Source: CABRXV01 sp900754955 (GTDB taxonomy: Bacteria; Actinomycetota; Coriobacteriia; Coriobacteriales; Eggerthellaceae). Taken from it: a stretch of DNA of 8,151 bases. This document shows, piece after piece, positions 4,657-8,151 of this stretch (positions within the stretch are counted from its first letter, which is position 1; each line of letters opens with the position of its first letter). A program made the position numbers and the translations under genes. The DNA lies in NCBI GenBank assembly GCA_902475005.1, contig CABRXV010000085.1, forward strand, positions 1-8,151, read 5' to 3'. The notes beneath the pieces are model-generated. The model ran no database searches, was not told the DNA's origin, and saw only the letters and a program-made list of their open reading frames with translations.

Positions 4657-6018
4657 ATGCTTGAACGAAAAGCGTATGAAAAGTTAAAAGCGTGGAAGCA
4701 GTCGAGCCAGGGAAAGACCGCGCTGCTTATCGAAGGAGCTCGTCGTGTGGGGAAGAGCACTCTCGTACGCGAATTCGGCGAGAATGAGTATCGCTCATGT
4801 CTTATCATCGATTTTTTTCAAGCATCGGATGAAGTTCGCAGTTATTTCGAGGACTACCGCGACAACTTAGACACGCTTTTTCTTTACCTCTCTGCCTACT
4901 ATCGGACCGACTTGTTCGAGCGCAACACGCTCATCGTGTTTGACGAAATACAGATGTTTCCGCTCGCTCGTGGGCTCATCAAATATCTCGTTGCCGATGG
5001 ACGCTATGACTATATCGAAACAGGATCCCTCCTGTCCATCAAGCAGAACATCGATGGCATCGTAATCCCCTCCGAAGAAGAGTCAATGGAACTCGACCCT
5101 CTCGATTTCGAAGAGTTCCTCTGGGGCATGGGAGAACGACAGCTCGCGACGCTCATTCGCACCCAATTCGAATCAGGAGCGCCTCTTCCCGACGGGCTTC
5201 ACCGTCGTGCGATGGGCCTGCTACGTGAGTACATGCTCGTAGGAGGCATGCCTGAGCCCCTGTCCCTCTACGTTGAACAACGCAAGTTTGCACCCGTCGA
5301 TGCCGCGAAGCGTCGCATCCTTGAACTCTACCGCAACGATATCGCCCGCTTCGCGCGGGGTTATGAGTTCAAAGTGGTTTCCGTTCTCGACGGCATCCCT
5401 GGCCAACTATCAAAGCACGAGAAGCGCTTCATTCTCAGCTCGCTAGGGAAAGGCGCACGCATGCGCACATACGAGGAAGCGTTTTTCTGGCTGGGCGACG
5501 CGCGCATTGCCAACATTTGCTACGCATGCGCCGACCCAAGCGTAGGCCTGTCTCTGAACGTGGAGCAATCGAGCTTCAAATGTTATCTCGCCGACACAGG
5601 GCTTTTGGTATCGCTCGCTTTTGCCGACAAGAGCGAAACGGAAGAGGGAGTATATCGCGCCGTGCTTCGTGGCGACATCGGTTTGAACGAAGGAATGCTT
5701 ACAGAGAACGTCATCGCGCAGATGCTGCACGCAAGCGGACACCGTCTCTTCTTTTACTCGCAAACGAAGAGCGGCGAAGGTGCTAAACGCATGGAGATCG
5801 ATTTCCTCATTGTGCGCCCCTACGCCGACGCAGCAAACAAGCCACGTGTAAGCCCCATTGAAGTAAAGTCTCCTCGACAGTATGGAACCACGTCGCTCGA
5901 CCGCTTCAAGGAAAAGTTCGGAAAAAAGATGGGCACTCAGTATGTGCTGCATCCTAAACAGATGAAGATAGAAGATGGCAGAATCTACCTTCCACTTTAC
6001 ATGGGCTTTTGCCTATAG
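4657..6018 (+). CDS. AAA_14/DUF4143-type ATP-binding protein
   Basis: A 453-aa protein of the large, poorly understood ATPase family with an N-terminal AAA_14 P-loop domain and a C-terminal DUF4143 domain. Walker A is GARRVGKST (27-35) with Lys33; Walker B is LIVFDE (92-97), with catalytic-type Glu97; ETGS (121-124) fits sensor 1. In the C-terminal part, YLADTGLL (310-317), LTENVIAQML (348-357), IDFLI (381-385) and PIEVK (400-404) are the usual DUF4143 landmarks; Glu350, Asp382 and Glu402-x-Lys404 resemble a PD-(D/E)xK nuclease-type pattern, though nuclease activity is not established for the family. No membrane segment or signal peptide is seen. The start is set by GGGGAG (4646-4651), 5 bases before ATG. 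It stands alone, with 33-bp phased repeats in front, and is visibly more A+T-rich than ridA/ilvA, suggesting an accessory origin. The physiological role is unknown. Confidence 0.9.
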   Translation: MLERKAYEKLKAWKQSSQGKTALLIEGARRVGKSTLVREFGENEYRSCLIIDFFQASDEVRSYFEDYRDNLDTLFLYLSAYYRTDLFERNTLIVFDEIQMFPLARGLIKYLVADGRYDYIETGSLLSIKQNIDGIVIPSEEESMELDPLDFEEFLWGMGERQLATLIRTQFESGAPLPDGLHRRAMGLLREYMLVGGMPEPLSLYVEQRKFAPVDAAKRRILELYRNDIARFARGYEFKVVSVLDGIPGQLSKHEKRFILSSLGKGARMRTYEEAFFWLGDARIANICYACADPSVGLSLNVEQSSFKCYLADTGLLVSLAFADKSETEEGVYRAVLRGDIGLNEGMLTENVIAQMLHASGHRLFFYSQTKSGEGAKRMEIDFLIVRPYADAANKPRVSPIEVKSPRQYGTTSLDRFKEKFGKKMGTQYVLHPKQMKIEDGRIYLPLYMGFCL

Positions 6019-6067
6019 GACGACAAATGCGGCCGGGTTAGCAGCACACCCGCCCCTTACAGTGGCT

Positions 6068-6109
6068 AAAAGCTGCATTTTCACCCGAAAAACGTTTCGA
6101 AAAGCTGCA
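6068..6109. repeat. Short direct repeat AAAAGCTGCA at 32-bp spacing
   Basis: AAAAGCTGCA occurs at 6068-6077 and 6100-6109 in the A/T-rich tail behind the ATPase gene. The first copy continues TTTTCACCCG and resembles the motif of the 33-bp repeats in front of the same gene (AAA...CTGCATTT). Function unknown; similarity over so few bases may be chance. Confidence 0.4.
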
Positions 6110-6152
6110 ACTTGGCCTTTTATCAGTCGTTTTGCAACCCCTCCCAAACGCG

Positions 6153-6186
6153 AGCGGGGGCGGCACCTCGAGGTGCCGCCCCCGCT
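6153..6186. terminator. Bidirectional terminator between convergent genes
   Basis: AGCGGGGGCGGCACCT (6153-6168), CG, and the perfect complement (6171-6186) form a 34-nt palindrome. It lies between the stops of the ATPase gene (+) and the small membrane protein gene (-), where a shared terminator is expected. Only short T runs follow (GTTT on the plus strand; CGTTTGGG on the minus strand), so it depends on stem strength. Confidence 0.75.
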
Positions 6187-6208
6187 GTTTCCGCTTAGGC
6201 GTTAGCCG

Positions 6209-6733
6209 CTAGGCGATGAGTGCCGCCAGGTCCTGTCGGCTGGCGAACGGGCGAACCTCGCCCGTGGCCACGGTCACCACTTCGCCTTCCCAGGTTCCGT
6301 TCTGGGAATCGGTGCTGCCCGCGCCGGCGTTCTGGTCGAACTTGCGCGTACGCACCACGTAGCGCCACTCGGGCTTCGCAGCGCCCTGCTGCTCGCCCGG
6401 GGCATCGGCACGCGCGAACCCGTACTCGAGGTTCGCGAGCGTCGCGGCGATGGCATCGACCGGCGAGCCGCCGTGCGTCGCGCGCACGCCCGCCTCGCTG
6501 TTGTACAGGCTGCCGTCGGCGGCCAGGTACACCGTGCGAACCTTCTCGCGGCGGGTGGCCTCAGCCTTCACCACCAGCACGATGCCGATCACGATCACAG
6601 CCCACCAGATGATGCTGATCACCAGGTCGAGCGGGCTGTCAACGTTGTTGAACCCCAGCCAGTACCACAGCCCCAGCAGGAAGGCGGAAACGATCGCCAG
6701 AACAACGGCGATGATGATGTTTGACTTCTTCAT
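6209..6733 (-). CDS. Small two-helix membrane protein of unknown function
   Basis: A 174-aa protein I do not recognise. Residues ~5-27 and ~36-57 are strongly hydrophobic and would form a membrane hairpin with a short loop (NNVDSP). The second helix ends in KAEATRREK, so by the positive-inside rule the C-terminal ~115 residues face the cytoplasm. That soluble part begins VRTVYLAADGSLYNSEAG, contains PEWRYVVRTRKF, and ends EGEVVTVATGEVRPFASRQD, suggesting a small beta-rich domain; no catalytic motif is visible. The start is fixed by AAGGAGG six bases upstream. It follows the surface-protein gene by 15 bp and is very likely translated from the same mRNA, so a role in handling, anchoring or regulating that surface protein is conceivable but unproven. 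Confidence 0.82.
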   Translation of the reverse strand: MKKSNIIIAVVLAIVSAFLLGLWYWLGFNNVDSPLDLVISIIWWAVIVIGIVLVVKAEATRREKVRTVYLAADGSLYNSEAGVRATHGGSPVDAIAATLANLEYGFARADAPGEQQGAAKPEWRYVVRTRKFDQNAGAGSTDSQNGTWEGEVVTVATGEVRPFASRQDLAALIA

Positions 6734-6748
6734 CGTGAGCCTCCTTCC

Positions 6749-8151
6749 TTACGCGTTGGTCGTGTTGTTGGCGTTGTTGCCGAGGACGTCGTCCTCGAAG
6801 CTCTGCAGCTGGCTGCCGAACGTGCGGCGGCGGATCGCCACGCCACCGAAGTAGATGGCGCTGACGATGAGGCCGATGATCATGAGCCAGTGGACCCAGC
6901 AGTCGACGTGGGCCTTGGCGCCGCTCGAAAGCGGGGTGCCCTCGTCGTCGATGGTCTCGGCGCCGGCGTTGGCCAGCGGAGTGGCGTCATCCTCGATGGC
7001 GGTGCCGTCGTCGGTCACCGCAGTCGGGGTGGCAGTGCCACCAGGCGTGGTGTCCGGCGTGGTGCCGTCAGGCGTGCCGCCACCCGGGTTGTCCCCGCCG
7101 CCCGGAGGCGTCACGGGAGCAGCCGTGATGGTGAGCGTGCCAGGAAGCACGGTGAGGTAGTAGTTGGCGGCGATGAAGCCAGTATCCGCGTTGTCGGCCA
7201 GAGCGTAGTCACCCTGATACATGTTGTACACGCCGACCGCTTCGCCCACGTCGCGGACGAAGCCGCCCTGCCAGGCAGGCACTTCACCCTGGACGATCTG
7301 CGTCCGGTTCTGATCCGTCACGTAGTGCGAGGTGTAGGTCGGGTCAGCCTCGCCCTCGTACTTCGATATGGCATCGATCTGGATAGTGATGGGAAGCGGG
7401 GTGATCTGGTACTCGCGAGTCACCGTGCCGCCGTAGTTGCCCTTGCCCGTGATGGTCACCGTGATGACGCCCGTCACGTTGGTGCGGTCGTCGGTGCTGT
7501 AGGTCACATCGTAGTTGCTCGGATCGATCACATTGCCCTCGGAGTCAGTTACCACGGGGGTCCACGTCTGGTCGGCGCCGTTGTACGGCACGTCGGACGG
7601 ATAAGAAACCTCAACAAGATCACTATTGATATTGATTACGGTCAGCGTCCAGGTGCCGGTGAACGCCACGTTGTTAGCGGGCATGGTGAACTGGCCGCCC
7701 TCGACGGTGGCGTTTTCGGTGGCCCAGCCCTGGAAGGTCCACACGCCGCGCGCGTCGGTGACGGTGTCGCCCGCCTCGTAGGGCTCGGTCGCCACGGTCT
7801 GCTGGGTGCCGTAGTCGGCCTGCTGGGCCGCGGGGGCAGCCTCGGCGCCGTCGGGCACGCCGCCCGCGTAGGCGTAGGTGACCTCGTAGGCCGCCGGGTC
7901 GGTCAGCGTCCAGGTGCCGGTGAACGCCACGTTGTTAGCGGGCATGGTGAACTGGCCGCCCTCGACGGTGGCGTTTTCGGTGGCCCAGCCCTGGAAGGTC
8001 CACACGCCGCGCGCGTCGGTGACGGTGTCGCCCGCCTCGTAGGGCTCGGTCGCCACGGTCTGCTGGGTGCCGTAGTCGGCCTGCTGGGCCGCGGGGGCAG
8101 CCTCGGCGCCGTCGGGCACGCCGCCCGCGTAGGCGTAGGTGACCTCGTAGG
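6749..8151 (-). CDS. Large repetitive surface protein, C-terminal part (5' end beyond window)
   Basis: The frame stays open to the right edge; 466 codons are visible and the N terminus, including any signal peptide, is missing. GTG codons inside the repeats are not starts. In protein order: two 87-residue tandem repeats (first cut by the edge; 7641-8151), each with YEVTYAYAGGVPDG, WTFQGWATENA and QFTMPANNVAFTGTWTLT, resembling SHIRT/Ig-like adhesin stalk repeats; an Ig-like domain ending VTITGKGNYGGT (7406-7639); an MBG-type domain from ITPLPITI to LTITAAP (7115-7405); a Pro/Gly/Thr then acidic linker (6911-7114); a membrane helix WLMIIGLIVSAIYFGGVAI (about 6833-6890) followed by RRR; and a 24-residue tail rich in Asn. 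There is no LPxTG motif and the tail is longer than usual for sortase substrates, so anchoring by the membrane helix is more likely. It is a probable adhesin or cell-surface stalk; ligand unknown. The small membrane protein gene follows 15 bp downstream. Confidence 0.85.
   Translation of the reverse strand, partial: YEVTYAYAGGVPDGAEAAPAAQQADYGTQQTVATEPYEAGDTVTDARGVWTFQGWATENATVEGGQFTMPANNVAFTGTWTLTDPAAYEVTYAYAGGVPDGAEAAPAAQQADYGTQQTVATEPYEAGDTVTDARGVWTFQGWATENATVEGGQFTMPANNVAFTGTWTLTVININSDLVEVSYPSDVPYNGADQTWTPVVTDSEGNVIDPSNYDVTYSTDDRTNVTGVITVTITGKGNYGGTVTREYQITPLPITIQIDAISKYEGEADPTYTSHYVTDQNRTQIVQGEVPAWQGGFVRDVGEAVGVYNMYQGDYALADNADTGFIAANYYLTVLPGTLTITAAPVTPPGGGDNPGGGTPDGTTPDTTPGGTATPTAVTDDGTAIEDDATPLANAGAETIDDEGTPLSSGAKAHVDCWVHWLMIIGLIVSAIYFGGVAIRRRTFGSQLQSFEDDVLGNNANNTTNA
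7641..8151 (-). repeat. 261-bp tandem repeats inside the surface protein gene
   Basis: The unit is 261 bp (87 codons). By reading both copies side by side, 7641-7890 and 7902-8151 appear identical at all 250 comparable bases, including synonymous positions. This implies recent duplication or ongoing gene conversion, and more copies may lie beyond the right edge. Such arrays expand and contract by recombination and change stalk length. Confidence 0.88.

Overview
The window looks like chromosomal DNA from a GC-rich actinobacterium, most likely a Coriobacteriia/Eggerthellaceae-type gut organism. This is inferred from the codon use, the strong Shine-Dalgarno sites, and a surface protein ending in a CWVHW-type membrane anchor with an IxDDxxTPL-like spacer. 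No species can be named from the sequence alone. A perfect 16-bp parS sequence (3906-3921) suggests, but does not prove, that the region lies in the origin-proximal part of a chromosome.

Layout. Positions 1-669 are non-coding and hold a ~204-bp inverted-repeat element (293-496) followed by an AT-rich block of TGTTAA palindromes. A Fic-family AMP-transferase-like gene (670-1884, +) follows. Behind it come a second block of TGTTAA palindromes (1930-2002) and a second ~205-bp element of the same family (2074-2278). The fic gene is thus bracketed twice, by operators and by elements, and is visibly richer in A+T than the core genes. Next is a GC-rich metabolic section: catabolic/biosynthetic-type threonine ammonia-lyase (2431-3648, -) and, divergently, a RidA-family enamine/imine deaminase (4099-4485, +). 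The 450-bp divergent region between them carries parS, a tandem 14-bp repeat and a long potential stem upstream of ridA. A second A+T-richer accessory gene follows, an AAA_14/DUF4143-type ATPase (4657-6018, +), preceded by three copies of a 20-bp motif at exactly 33-bp spacing. A strong 34-nt palindrome (6153-6186) separates it from a convergent two-gene operon on the minus strand. That operon encodes the C-terminal part of a large repetitive surface protein (runs off the right edge, ends 6749) and a small two-helix membrane protein (6209-6733).

How the genes fit together. Threonine ammonia-lyase releases reactive enamine/imine intermediates that RidA hydrolyses, so this neighbourhood makes biochemical sense although the two genes are divergent. 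The surface protein and the small membrane protein are 15 bp apart and probably co-transcribed. The fic gene and the ATPase gene look like separately acquired accessory genes, each with its own repeat-based regulatory region.

Most worth a second look are: (i) the duplicated TGTTAA-N4-TTAACA / TGTTAA-N15-TTAACA pair with identical 41-bp offset on both sides of fic; (ii) the paired ~205-bp inverted-repeat elements around it; (iii) the 33-bp phased repeats before the ATPase; and (iv) the sequence-identical 261-bp tandem repeats in the surface protein.
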